Shown: in pieces, positions 41,894 through 51,546 of the stretch | Layout: each line of letters starts with the position of its first letter | Numbering within the stretch: the stretch's first letter is position 1 | Assembly (NCBI GenBank): GCA_934668345.1 | Contig: CAKUNE010000003.1 | Span: 62,001-126,000 of the forward strand | Direction: 5' to 3' | DNA length: 64,000 nucleotides | Source: an uncultured Collinsella sp. | Lineage (GTDB): Bacteria; Actinomycetota; Coriobacteriia; Coriobacteriales; Coriobacteriaceae | Notes under the pieces: model-generated | What the model saw: the letters and a program-made list of their open reading frames with translations, nothing else | Database searches by the model: none | What the model was told of the DNA's origin: nothing | Made by a program: the position numbers and the translations under genes

Positions 41894-43081
41894 ATGTTCA
41901 ACACCATCATCACCACGGTCAAGACGCTGCTGCGCCGGCCGAGCACGTGGGTCTGGGGCGCTCTCTTTCCTATTGCGCTTTCCACGATGTTCATGTTTAT
42001 GTTTGCGAACCTCAGCTCCGACGGCGCGGTCGACCCGGTGCCGGTTGCCGTCGTGGCGGACGAGGCCTGGGATGCCTCGACCTTTAAGGACGTGGCAGCT
42101 TCGCTTGCCAAGGCAGGCGACGACCAGCTGCTCGATGTGAGCGAGTACGAAGACTTGGCTGCCGCGCGCAAAGCGCTCAAGGCCGGCGAGGTCGCGGGCA
42201 TCTATATGGTCGATGCCGCGGGCACGCCCAGGCTCACGCTGCTATCGAGTTACGACAGCTCGCGCGCCTCGTCGGTGCTCACCGACCGCAGCATCCTTGA
42301 AACGGTGGCAAGCTCGTATACGCAAAATGCCGAGCTCATGGCCCAGATTGCTCAAGATGACCCGGCGGCGCTCGCCGACCCGGAGGCGGTTGCGCGCGCT
42401 CTGTCGCTCGAGGGCGGAACCCGCCGCATGAGCCTGACTCGTGCCACGCCCGATGGCACGGTCATCTACTATTACGCGCTTTTTGGCCTGGTCGCGATGA
42501 TGTCTGCCGAGTTTGCCGCCTTGAGCGTCGTCGATTTGCAGCCTAATCTGTCGGGCCTTGGCGCGCGCCGCTGCGTGGGCGGTCTTTCCAAGACGGCGTC
42601 GCTGGCCGGCATTTTTGTCGGCTCGTGGCTGGTTTCCTTTGCATCGATGGCGGTTGCGATCGGCTACGTGCGCCTGGTCGTGGGCGTCGACTTTGGCGGG
42701 CGCGAGGGGTTGTGCCTGCTGGGCGGGGCTGCATCCGCGCTTGCCGCCACGGGCCTGGGGCTTTTTGTGGGCACGCTTCCCGTTAAGGGCGGCAAGGCGT
42801 CCAAGTCGGGCATCCTCACAGGCTTTGCCACCACGTGCGCCTTGTTCGCCGGCCTCTACGGCGAGCCGGCGATGGCGCTTGCCGACGACGTCGCCCGCGC
42901 CTGCCCGGCCGAGTGCTGGCTCAACCCCGTCAAGCTCATCTGCGATATGTTCAATCGCCTGTATTTCTTTGAGGACCTGGGGCCCTTCGCCGTTCGCGCC
43001 GGCGCGCTGGTCCTCATGGCCCTGGTGTTTGTCGCCGCCGCTACGCTGATCTTTGGAAGGAGCCGCTATGAGCACCTTTAA
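41894..43081 (+). CDS. ABC-2 type permease, first
   Basis: 395 residues. One membrane helix near the N-terminus, a large extracellular region of about 150 residues, then five to six helices in the second half: the ABC2_membrane_3 topology. It overlaps the next permease gene by 14 bases. Confidence 0.88.
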   Translation: MFNTIITTVKTLLRRPSTWVWGALFPIALSTMFMFMFANLSSDGAVDPVPVAVVADEAWDASTFKDVAASLAKAGDDQLLDVSEYEDLAAARKALKAGEVAGIYMVDAAGTPRLTLLSSYDSSRASSVLTDRSILETVASSYTQNAELMAQIAQDDPAALADPEAVARALSLEGGTRRMSLTRATPDGTVIYYYALFGLVAMMSAEFAALSVVDLQPNLSGLGARRCVGGLSKTASLAGIFVGSWLVSFASMAVAIGYVRLVVGVDFGGREGLCLLGGAASALAATGLGLFVGTLPVKGGKASKSGILTGFATTCALFAGLYGEPAMALADDVARACPAECWLNPVKLICDMFNRLYFFEDLGPFAVRAGALVLMALVFVAAATLIFGRSRYEHL

Positions 43082-44273
43082 GACCGCGCTTCGCATGGCG
43101 CTCGCGCACCCGTTCTACCTGCTCATCTACACGGTGTTCATTTCGCTGATGGGCGTGTTCATTGCTGCCTCCGTCAGCTGGAATTCGTCGCAGCTCACCG
43201 AGTACAAGCCCTACGACACCAACGTGATTGTGGTCGACCGCGACAATAGCGATCTTTCGCGGGCGCTTACCAAGCATCTGGGTTCACGCTTTGACCTGGT
43301 CACGGGCATCGGCGACGACGCGTACGACCTCGCGGACGCGCTCGCCAAGAGCAACAGCGCCAAGGGCAGTGCCGATTGCGTGTTCTTTATCCCGGAGGGG
43401 TTTGAGGACGATCTTGTTGCAGCCGCCCGTGCGGGGGAGGCCCTGCCCAAGCTCGACGTGACCTACGGTTCCGGCACCATGGCGGCGGCGCTCTCGTCTG
43501 CCGAGGCCTCGCGCTGGATCTCGCTCGCGGGCGCTGCGGCGGCGCTTGAACCCGCTGCCTCCAACGGTGACGTCGCCAAGGCCGCCGAGCATGCCGCCGC
43601 AAAACGCGCGGAGGTCCAGATCGAGCAGGTCAAGGTCGACTCGACTGCTGCTACCACGCTCGAGTCGTACTTCAACTTTGGCGCGTACGCGATCATCTCG
43701 TCGGTCATCGTGTCGGTGGGACTGGTGTTTTCGGGCATGAACGAGCCCGAGCGCGTGCGCCGCATGGATGCCAGCCCGGTCTCTGAGCGCCAGCGTTCGC
43801 TCGCTGTGTTCGCGGCCGCCGCCGTGCTCACCGTCTGCATCTGGCTCGTGTCGAGCATGATGGGCGTCGTGGGCTTTGCCAGCGCGGTTGCCGAGGTCGG
43901 CGTGGGTCGCGTGTGCCTAGCGCTGGCGGTAACGTTTGCCCTGGCGTGCACGCCGCTGGCTGTTGGCTTTATGCTGTCGAGCCTGGGTGCGCGCGAGGAG
44001 CTGCTCAACGGTGTGGGCAACTTACTCGGCATGCTCATGACGTTTTTGGGTGGCGCCTGGATGCCGCTGTCGCTGATGGGTTCGGCCGTGCAGACCGTGG
44101 CGCATTTTGTGCCGACGTTTTGGGTGAACGACGCGATCGGCAAGGCGCTTGCCTCGGACCTGACGTCTGCCGCGCTGGGCGACATCGCCTGCGACCTGGG
44201 CGTCACGGTGCTCTTCGCCGCCGCCATCGCCGCCGTAGGCCTAGCCCTCGCCCACAACAAATCCCGCGTCTAG
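43068..44273 (+). CDS. ABC-2 type permease, second
   Basis: 401 residues with the same topology as the upstream permease (single helix at 20-40, extracellular domain, five to six helices from about 210). ATG 43068 is favoured, with GGAAGGAG 5 bases upstream; a TTG at 43053 lies before that site. The two permeases likely form a heterodimer with the ATPase. Two GGGGACAG palindromes follow the stop. Confidence 0.88.
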   Translation: MSTFKTALRMALAHPFYLLIYTVFISLMGVFIAASVSWNSSQLTEYKPYDTNVIVVDRDNSDLSRALTKHLGSRFDLVTGIGDDAYDLADALAKSNSAKGSADCVFFIPEGFEDDLVAAARAGEALPKLDVTYGSGTMAAALSSAEASRWISLAGAAAALEPAASNGDVAKAAEHAAAKRAEVQIEQVKVDSTAATTLESYFNFGAYAIISSVIVSVGLVFSGMNEPERVRRMDASPVSERQRSLAVFAAAAVLTVCIWLVSSMMGVVGFASAVAEVGVGRVCLALAVTFALACTPLAVGFMLSSLGAREELLNGVGNLLGMLMTFLGGAWMPLSLMGSAVQTVAHFVPTFWVNDAIGKALASDLTSAALGDIACDLGVTVLFAAAIAAVGLALAHNKSRV

Positions 44274-44283
44274 CCACCTAGTC

Positions 44284-44337
44284 ATTGGGGACAGTCTTTG
44301 CCGATTCGCCGGCAGGGCTGGCAGGGACTGTCCCAAT
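44284..44337. repeat. GGGGACAG palindrome after the exporter operon, copy a
   Basis: ATTGGGGACAGTC (44284-44296) pairs with GACTGTCCCAAT (44326-44337) with one bulge, around GCCGGCAGGGCTGGC. It begins 11 bases after the permease stop. Confidence 0.8.
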
Positions 44338-44356
44338 ATGTCGGCACTTGGGGACC

Positions 44357-44416
44357 ACTCATTGGGGACAGACTTAAATGAGCGATTTCACTCATTTAAG
44401 TCTGTCCCCAATGAGT
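44357..44416. repeat. GGGGACAG palindrome after the exporter operon, copy b
   Basis: Arms 44357-44382 and 44391-44416 are exact 26-base reverse complements with an 8-base loop. The arm starts ACTCATTGGGGACAGACTTA. The perfect match indicates recent origin or active maintenance. Confidence 0.92.
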
Positions 44417-44423
44417 AGGTTGG

Positions 44424-44459
44424 AAAATAGTTCGCGCACGTCGCTTAAAAATAGTTCAC
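44424..44459 (+). promoter_or_regulatory. Direct repeats upstream of MacB-type ABC operon
   Basis: AAAATAGTTCGC (44424-44435) and AAAATAGTTCAC (44448-44459) are spaced 24 bases apart and lie 54-90 bases before the ATPase start. They could be a two-site operator; no adjacent regulator gene is present. Confidence 0.35.
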
Positions 44460-44513
44460 CTGGGTTTACTATTAGCCTAGAAAAGTAGCAGAAGGCTAAC
44501 AACGGGGGATAGC

Positions 44514-45227
<714 letters not shown>

Positions 45228-45235
45228 GCGGCGCC

Positions 45236-47902
45236 ATGACACCTCTCGTAAAACGACTCCCGCGCGAGCTGCGCCGCAATATCGGTAAGTACCTGGGCAT
45301 CTTTTTGCTCATGTGCGGAAGCATCGCCCTTACCTCGGGCTTTTTGCTCGCGGCGCATTCCATCGGCTGCCTCATCGACGACATGCGCGACGAGTACACG
45401 ATTGAGGACGGCCGCGTGACCACCTCCTTCGAGGCCACCAAAGACCAGCTCAAGGCAGCCGAGGATGCAGCCGACGACGTCGGCGGCGTCACGCTCTACA
45501 AGAACTTCTTCATCGACGCCATTATCAAAAAGGCGTCCGGCGACGACGGCACCAAGCGCACGCTGCGTACCTACGCGCACCGCACCAAGGTCGATATCGC
45601 GTCCTACTGCGAAGGCAAGCAGCCCCGCGCGGACGACGAAGTGGCCATCGACCGCGTCTTTGCCACCAACAACGATCTTGCCGTGGGCGATAAGGTCGAG
45701 CTCGAGGGCCGCGCCTACACCATCTGCGGCATCATGACGCAGCCCGATAGCCAGGCACTCTTCCTCAACAACTCGGACTTTACGGTCAACACCATCACCT
45801 ATGGCGTGGCCGAGGTCACCGACGCCGGCTTTACCGCGCTCGAGGACGCCGGCGGCGCGCCCGCCTACACCTACTCCTTTACCTTTAGCGACCGCGACCT
45901 CTCCACCGCGGACCGTATCGATGCCGAGCAGGATATGGTCGAGGCGCTGGTGGATGCCGATGCGCGCGTGGACGACCTGACCGATGCCGATTCCAACCAG
46001 GGTATCGGCTATGCGCGCGACGATGTGGACGGCGACTCCATGATGTGGACGACGCTGCTCGACATCATCATCGTGATCATGGCGTTTGTCTTTGTGGTGC
46101 TCACCGACGCCACTATCGAGGAGGAGAGCGCCATCATCGGCACGTTGCTCGCCAGCGGCTATCGCCGTCGCGAGATCGTGCTGCACTACCTTGCGCTTCC
46201 CGCCATCGTGGGCGTGCTCGCGGCGCTTTTGGGCACTGTGCTCGGCGTTGCGTTCTTTACCGAGCCCATGCGCGGCCTCTATTACGGCTCGTACAGCCTG
46301 CCGCCCTTCCAGGTGTACTGGAGCTGGGAGATCTTTGTGAAGTGCGCCGTGGTTCCTGCCTCCGCGCTCATTCTCATTACGCTGGTGGGCCTGCTCCGTA
46401 AGATGGGAAAGACCCCGCTGCAGTTCCTCCGTCACGAGGCGGGTGGCAAGTCGGGCACCAAGCGCGGTTTTCAGCTGCCGGAGCGCATGGGCTTTGTCTC
46501 GCGCTTTCGCCTGCGCGTCTTCCTGCGCAACCTGGGCAACTTCGCCACGCTCTTCGTGGGTATCGCGTTTGCCTCGCTGCTGCTGCTCTTTGGCCTGGCG
46601 ATTCTGCCCACGATGACGCACTACGCGGACAACCTGGAGACGAGCCTGGTCGCCGAGCACCAGTACACGCTCAAGGCTCCGCTGGAGCTCGAAGGCACTG
46701 CCGAGGAGCGCGACCAGTGGGCGGCGCTCGAGCGCTTGCAGTCGGTGGACGGTGCGCTCCTCACCGCCGCTCAGGATGCCGACGACGAGCTTGACGACGC
46801 GGTCGATGCCGCACAGGCGGCGGCCGATGCTGCGACAAGCGCTCCGTCTGCCGAGAGCCTGACTACAGCGCAGGATGCGCTCACCAAGGTCCAGGACAAG
46901 AAGGACGCCCTTTATGCGCGCCTCGACGATCTTGCCGACGCCCTTGGCTGCGACCGTGACGAGACCATCGATTTGATCGAAAAGGCTTCGAAGATCGATA
47001 CTGACAACGATGACATTCACCCCGTCAACACGACCGACAACGGTGCGGATAAGATTGCACAGGCCGAGAAATACGCCGTCTACCAGCTGCAATACGACCG
47101 CGGCGATGGAAATGGGCAGGAGACGATCTCCATCTACGGCGTCTCGTCCGGTTCTCGCTACTGGAAGGGGCTGGATGTCGGGGACGGGCGTGTCGTCTTT
47201 GGCGGCGGCCTGCTCGACAAGTTTGGCTGGAGCGAGGGGCAGAAGGTCACGCTCCGCGACAAGTGCGAGGGCAAGGACTATTCGCTGGAGTACGCGGGCA
47301 AGGACGCCACTTGGGGCTCCAAGTCGGACATGAATATCTATATGGGCATCGACGATTTTAACGAGCTGTTCGGCAACGACGCTGCCTACTTTAACGGCTA
47401 CGTGAGCGACGAGAAGCTCGACCTCGACGCACGCTACTTTGCCGGCGACACTACGCCCGACGACATGCGCGCCGTGGGTGACCAGTTTATCGGCATGATG
47501 AGCGACATGATCGGCATGATGGTTGGGCTCGCGGTGTTCATCTTCCTGCTGTTTATGTATCTGCTGACCAAGGCCGTCATCGACCATAGCGCCCGCTCGA
47601 TCAGCTACATGAAGGTCTTTGGCTATCGCGACGGCGAGATCTCGCACCTGTACATCCGCTCGATCACGCTGTGCGTGGCGGCATCACTTGTGCTGAGCCT
47701 GCCCGTGATCATCGGCTCGCTTACGGCCATCTTCCGCTCGATGCTGCTCGCCTACAACGGCAATATCGAAATCTATGTGCCCGCTTGGTCCATGGCGGCG
47801 TGTGTCGGCATCGGCTTTGCGACCTACCTGGTCGTGGCGCTGCTGCACACGCGCTCCATCAAGCGCGTCCCCCTGGCCGAGGCCCTCAAAGTCCAAGAGT
47901 AG
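45236..47902 (+). CDS. FtsX-type ABC permease, large
   Basis: 888 residues. One N-terminal helix, an extracellular domain of about 200 residues, an FtsX module of three helices (about 260-400), a second helix near 435, a second large extracellular part including a coiled-coil stretch (about 515-570), and a final three-helix FtsX module. This is the duplicated 4+4-type layout of large MacB-like permeases. Start ATG 45236; an upstream in-frame TTG at 45221 overlaps the ATPase gene and is less likely. A GGGGACAG repeat begins at the stop codon. Confidence 0.9.
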   Translation: MTPLVKRLPRELRRNIGKYLGIFLLMCGSIALTSGFLLAAHSIGCLIDDMRDEYTIEDGRVTTSFEATKDQLKAAEDAADDVGGVTLYKNFFIDAIIKKASGDDGTKRTLRTYAHRTKVDIASYCEGKQPRADDEVAIDRVFATNNDLAVGDKVELEGRAYTICGIMTQPDSQALFLNNSDFTVNTITYGVAEVTDAGFTALEDAGGAPAYTYSFTFSDRDLSTADRIDAEQDMVEALVDADARVDDLTDADSNQGIGYARDDVDGDSMMWTTLLDIIIVIMAFVFVVLTDATIEEESAIIGTLLASGYRRREIVLHYLALPAIVGVLAALLGTVLGVAFFTEPMRGLYYGSYSLPPFQVYWSWEIFVKCAVVPASALILITLVGLLRKMGKTPLQFLRHEAGGKSGTKRGFQLPERMGFVSRFRLRVFLRNLGNFATLFVGIAFASLLLLFGLAILPTMTHYADNLETSLVAEHQYTLKAPLELEGTAEERDQWAALERLQSVDGALLTAAQDADDELDDAVDAAQAAADAATSAPSAESLTTAQDALTKVQDKKDALYARLDDLADALGCDRDETIDLIEKASKIDTDNDDIHPVNTTDNGADKIAQAEKYAVYQLQYDRGDGNGQETISIYGVSSGSRYWKGLDVGDGRVVFGGGLLDKFGWSEGQKVTLRDKCEGKDYSLEYAGKDATWGSKSDMNIYMGIDDFNELFGNDAAYFNGYVSDEKLDLDARYFAGDTTPDDMRAVGDQFIGMMSDMIGMMVGLAVFIFLLFMYLLTKAVIDHSARSISYMKVFGYRDGEISHLYIRSITLCVAASLVLSLPVIIGSLTAIFRSMLLAYNGNIEIYVPAWSMAACVGIGFATYLVVALLHTRSIKRVPLAEALKVQE

Positions 47903-48055
47903 TCGTTGGGGACAGGCTTAAACGACCAGTCGTCGGGGGACAGTCTTTACCGACTCGCCGGGTTGCCGGCCGGGGTGGTAAGGACTGTCCCCATTTGCCG
48001 GCAGGAAAGGAACGTCCCCAGCTGCCGGGTAGTGAAAGAGCGTCCCCAACGACTA
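47900..48055. repeat. Nested GGGGACAG repeat after the FtsX gene
   Basis: Outer arms TAGTCGTTGGGGAC (47900-47913) and its complement (48042-48055). Inner arms GGGGACAGTCTTTACC (47936-47951) and GGTAAGGACTGTCCCC (47977-47992). A right-hand part carries AAAGGAACGTCCCC and AGCTGCCGGG, as at 60.37 kb. The left arm includes the permease stop codon itself. Confidence 0.85.
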
Positions 48056-48148
48056 GGTGCTCCCGCTTCCGCGCTTGACTTCGACCCTACTCCAATGGGT
48101 ACCATCCTCTTATGTCTGTAACGCCATATAGACCGAGGGGATAGATTT

Positions 48149-49345
48149 ATGACCGCAACTGCACCCGCCAAGGTGTACTTCACCAACCTGCGCACGCACG
48201 GCCGCGAGAGCCAGCTCGACAAGCTCAAGCGCCTCATCCGCCGCGCCGGCATTGAGCAGATCGACTTCGAGAACAAGTTCGTCGCTATCAAGATTCACTT
48301 CGGTGAGCTGGGCAACCTGAGCTTTCTGCGCCCCAACTACGCCCGCGCCGTCGCGGATGTCGTGAAGGAGCTGGGCGGCAAGCCCTTCCTCACCGACTGC
48401 AACACGCTCTACGTCGGTAGCCGCAAAAACGCGCTCGAGCACATCGACACTGCCTATCAGAACGGCTTTACCCCGTACGCCACGGGCTGCCAGGTCATCA
48501 TTGCCGACGGCCTCAAGGGTACCGACGAGGCGCTCGTCCCGGTCGAGGGCGGCGAGTACGTGCACGAGGCCAAGATCGGCCAGGCGCTCATGGACGCCGA
48601 CATCGTGATCAGCCTCACCCACTTTAAGGGTCATGAACAGGCCGGCTTTGGCGGCGCCATGAAGAACCTGGGCATGGGCGGCGGCAGCCGCGCCGGTAAG
48701 ATGGAGCAGCATGCCGCCGGCAAGCCGAGCGTCGATACCACCAACTGCGTGGGCTGCCGTGCCTGCGAGAAGATCTGCGCGCACAACGCCATCTCGTTCG
48801 ACGACACCCGCGAGCGCGAGCTTGCCAACGGCAGCACCCGCACGGTTCACGTGGCCGCCATCGACCACGACCGCTGCCTGGGCTGCGGCCGCTGCATCGG
48901 CGTGTGCAACCAGGACGCCATCAAGCCCGATTACGACGCCGCGGCCGACGTGCTCAACTGCAAGATCGCCGAGTACACCAAGGCCATCGTCGACGGTCGC
49001 CCGAGCTTCCACATCTCGCTGGCCATGGACATCAGCCCCAACTGCGACTGCCACGCCGAGAACGACACGCCTATCGTCAACGACATCGGCATGTTCGCGA
49101 GCTTCGATCCAGTTGCCATCGACCAAGCCTGCGCCGACGCCGTCATGGCATCCGAGCCGCTGCCCAACACCGAGCTCACTGATAGCGCCGCCAAGATGGA
49201 GCACAGCCACGAGCATCTGGAGGGCGAGCAGGCCAAGGATCCCTTCTGCATCACGCATCCCGACACCGACTGGCGCTCCTGCATCGCGCACGCCGAGAAG
49301 ATCGGCCTGGGCACGAGCGAGTACGAGCTCATCGAGGTCAAGTAG
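48149..49345 (+). CDS. DUF362 protein with two 4Fe-4S clusters
   Basis: 398 residues. The DUF362 domain covers about 8-185 and 290-345 (IKIHFGELGN, VISLTHFKGHEQAGFGGAMK). Between them is a ferredoxin insert with CVGCRACEKIC and CLGCGRCIGVC. A His-rich stretch (HSHEH) lies near the C-terminus. Common in anaerobes, function unknown; an electron-transfer or metal-binding role is likely. The start is the ATG at 48149 after a GAGGGG-like site. Single gene; TTGACT at 48075 is a possible -35. Confidence 0.88.
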   Translation: MTATAPAKVYFTNLRTHGRESQLDKLKRLIRRAGIEQIDFENKFVAIKIHFGELGNLSFLRPNYARAVADVVKELGGKPFLTDCNTLYVGSRKNALEHIDTAYQNGFTPYATGCQVIIADGLKGTDEALVPVEGGEYVHEAKIGQALMDADIVISLTHFKGHEQAGFGGAMKNLGMGGGSRAGKMEQHAAGKPSVDTTNCVGCRACEKICAHNAISFDDTRERELANGSTRTVHVAAIDHDRCLGCGRCIGVCNQDAIKPDYDAAADVLNCKIAEYTKAIVDGRPSFHISLAMDISPNCDCHAENDTPIVNDIGMFASFDPVAIDQACADAVMASEPLPNTELTDSAAKMEHSHEHLEGEQAKDPFCITHPDTDWRSCIAHAEKIGLGTSEYELIEVK

Positions 49346-49394
49346 CGCTAGGCTATTGGACAAATCACGCGCTTTTGTTGCGTAATTCAAACAT

Positions 49395-49431
49395 AAACCG
49401 CCTGCGAGCACGGTGCTTGCAGGCGGTTTTT
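49395..49431 (+). terminator. Terminator of the DUF362 gene
   Basis: AAACCGCCTGC pairs with GCAGGCGGTTT (49419-49429); the loop itself is paired (AGCAC/GTGCT), and TT follows. The hairpin spans 35 bases. Confidence 0.88.
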
Positions 49432-49559
49432 CGGAAGTATGCGGCAAATTTCGAAACCGCCGAGCACACGGCGTTTTTTGGCAACAAAACCCCTGATAAA
49501 TTGTTGGTAAAACTGCAGTCTGGTCGGCAGTTCCAGATTTTGCCGCATACTTCCGAAAA
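49428..49559. repeat. 132-bp element with 21-bp perfect terminal inverted repeats
   Basis: TTTTCGGAAGTATGCGGCAAA (one base over 20 if written whole; arms 49428-49448 and 49539-49559) are exact complements. The inside holds a second terminator-like hairpin ending in six T and an AT-rich segment. No gene. It resembles a MITE or a convergent double terminator, between DUF362 and the hydrolase gene. Confidence 0.85.
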
Positions 49560-49597
49560 GAGGGGGGTTAGATAAATCTCCAGACGCCGCTATTTGC

Positions 49598-50563
49598 CTA
49601 AAAGTTAGCGTCGAGGAAGTCGTTGACCGTGTTCCAGTAGAGCTCGGGGTCGACCTGTGCGCTCTTGGCGTGGGCGGCGCCGTGGACGGTGAGCTTTTGT
49701 TTGACCTTGCTGGCGCACGCCTCGTAGTTTTGGTCGAGCATGCTGTACGGCACAAAGGTATCCTGGTCACCATGGATAAATAGCATGGGGACCTTTGCGT
49801 GCTTGAGCTGCTCCACGCTGCTGGCCTTATGAAAGTCGTAGCCTGCACGTACGTTGCATACCAGATTGGCCACGTCGAGCAGCGGAAAACTGGGCAAGCC
49901 AAATACATCCTTGAGCTGCAGGGAAAACTCGTCCCAAACACTCGTATAGCCGCAGTCCTCGATAATGCACTTCACGTTTGCCGGCAGAGATTCTCCCGCC
50001 ACGTTCATGGCGGTTGCCGCGCCCATCGACTCACCAAAGACCAGGATGCGCGCCTTGGGGTCTGCCGCAACAATCCGCTCGATCCACGCGACGACATCGA
50101 GTCGCTCGGGCCAGCCCATGCCGATGTAGTCGCCGCCGGAACGCTCGTGGGCGCGGGCGGCGGGCGCGAGCACGTTCATGCCGCGGTCGTGGAAGCGCTT
50201 GACGTATCGGGCCATACCGATGGGCTCGTTCGTATATCCATGCAGGCAGACGGCATAATCGTGCGTGTTCTCCGACGCAGCAAAATACCAGGCAGCTAGT
50301 TCAGCCCCGTCATCTGCGGTAAGACTGCTGCTCTCGCGGTTCTGCTTAAACCAGGCTCGCGCTTCGGTCTCCTCGGTATCCATCTGCTCGCCCTTTTCGG
50401 CGTTCTTGCTGTCCTGCATCATCTTCATGGTGTATGGCGCCTGGGGGTTCAGGGCAAAGTCGAACAGGAAGTTGCCGGCAAATCCCAGCAGTGCGACAAC
50501 GAGCACTGCGGTAACGGCCAGACCGATCTTGAGCCCTCGATGGGGACGCGTATTATGAGCCAT
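49598..50563 (-). CDS. Membrane-anchored alpha/beta hydrolase
   Basis: 321 residues. An N-terminal helix (about 13-37) anchors the protein, with the catalytic domain outside. The nucleophile elbow is GESMG, the acid is in HGDQDTFVP, and the His in HGAAHAKS. CLHGYTNEPIGM gives the oxyanion strand. Similar to the YqkD/BAAT-like group; the substrate is unknown. ATG 50563 is chosen because TAGGAGAG lies upstream, and the in-frame ATG at 50599 lacks one. Confidence 0.87.
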   Translation of the reverse strand: MAHNTRPHRGLKIGLAVTAVLVVALLGFAGNFLFDFALNPQAPYTMKMMQDSKNAEKGEQMDTEETEARAWFKQNRESSSLTADDGAELAAWYFAASENTHDYAVCLHGYTNEPIGMARYVKRFHDRGMNVLAPAARAHERSGGDYIGMGWPERLDVVAWIERIVAADPKARILVFGESMGAATAMNVAGESLPANVKCIIEDCGYTSVWDEFSLQLKDVFGLPSFPLLDVANLVCNVRAGYDFHKASSVEQLKHAKVPMLFIHGDQDTFVPYSMLDQNYEACASKVKQKLTVHGAAHAKSAQVDPELYWNTVNDFLDANF

Positions 50564-50749
50564 AAATCGCTCTCCTATAAGATGTTTATATGTCAACATT
50601 TAATGCAAGCGCATTATGGATGTTCACCGTTGATGCGTCAACAAGCAAAGAATGGGTAAACAAAAGGTCACGTAAGGTGCAAATTTCACACGTACCCAGA
50701 CGCTTTGATATAGTGTTGAGAACTATTTATGTTGGAGGATGTAACCGGC

Positions 50750-51433
50750 ATGTCCGATTCGAGCGACAGTTCCAAGCCGCGACCTAAGGCCGCGGCCGTT
50801 CCGCAGTACGCGGTGGGCGAGGAGATCATGAACTCCGTCACCCATGGTGTCGGCTGCCTGCTGGGTATCGCAGGCCTGGTGCTTCTGATCGTATTCGCCG
50901 CCCTGCGCGGTGGCGGGCCGGCACACATGGCCGCCGCGATCGTCTACGGCGTCAGCATCATCCTCGAATACCTGGCCTCCACGCTCTATCACGCGATTCA
51001 GCCCGAGCGCGCCAAGCGCGTATTCCGCATCATCGACCACAGCTGCATCTACCTGCTCATTGCGGGCAGCTATACGCCGTTTTGCCTTATCACGTTGGCA
51101 GACGACGGCGGTGCCGTGCTGTTCTTTGCCGTGTGGGCCATCGCCATTATTGGCATCGCGCTCGAGTGCTTTTTGCGCGAGCGTCAGCCGCACTGGGTAA
51201 GCGGCCTGGTTTACCTGCTAATGGGCTGGCTCGTCGTCTTTAAGCTGCCTGCGCTCGTGGCGCTGCTGAACCCCGTCGCGTTGGCGCTGCTCGCCGTTGG
51301 CGGCGTGTGCTACACCGTGGGCGTGCCGTTCTACATCGCTAAAAACGTGCGCTACCTGCACAGCGTGTTTCACCTGTGGGTGCTCGCCGGTAGCATCTTC
51401 CAGTTCATGGCGGTGATCCTCTTCGTAATCTAG
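50750..51433 (+). CDS. Hemolysin III family membrane protein (PAQR type)
   Basis: 227 residues with seven helices. Family metal-site motifs are visible: NSVTHGVG, EYLASTLYHA, IDHSCIYLLIAGSYTPFC and, near the end, HSVFHLWVLAGS. The His/Ser set corresponds to the zinc site of PAQR proteins. ATG 50750 with GGAGG about 11 bases upstream; an earlier ATG (50729) precedes that site. Role in bacteria uncertain. Confidence 0.92.
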   Translation: MSDSSDSSKPRPKAAAVPQYAVGEEIMNSVTHGVGCLLGIAGLVLLIVFAALRGGGPAHMAAAIVYGVSIILEYLASTLYHAIQPERAKRVFRIIDHSCIYLLIAGSYTPFCLITLADDGGAVLFFAVWAIAIIGIALECFLRERQPHWVSGLVYLLMGWLVVFKLPALVALLNPVALALLAVGGVCYTVGVPFYIAKNVRYLHSVFHLWVLAGSIFQFMAVILFVI

Positions 51434-51546
51434 CGACCGCGCCTGTGCCCGCGGATCCACCCAGGTGGCCGCCGGGCGCAACCGCCTTATCCGCCATCTA
51501 CGTCTCCTGCCAACGTCCCGAATCTTGGAGGTTCGAGAAACTCCCG

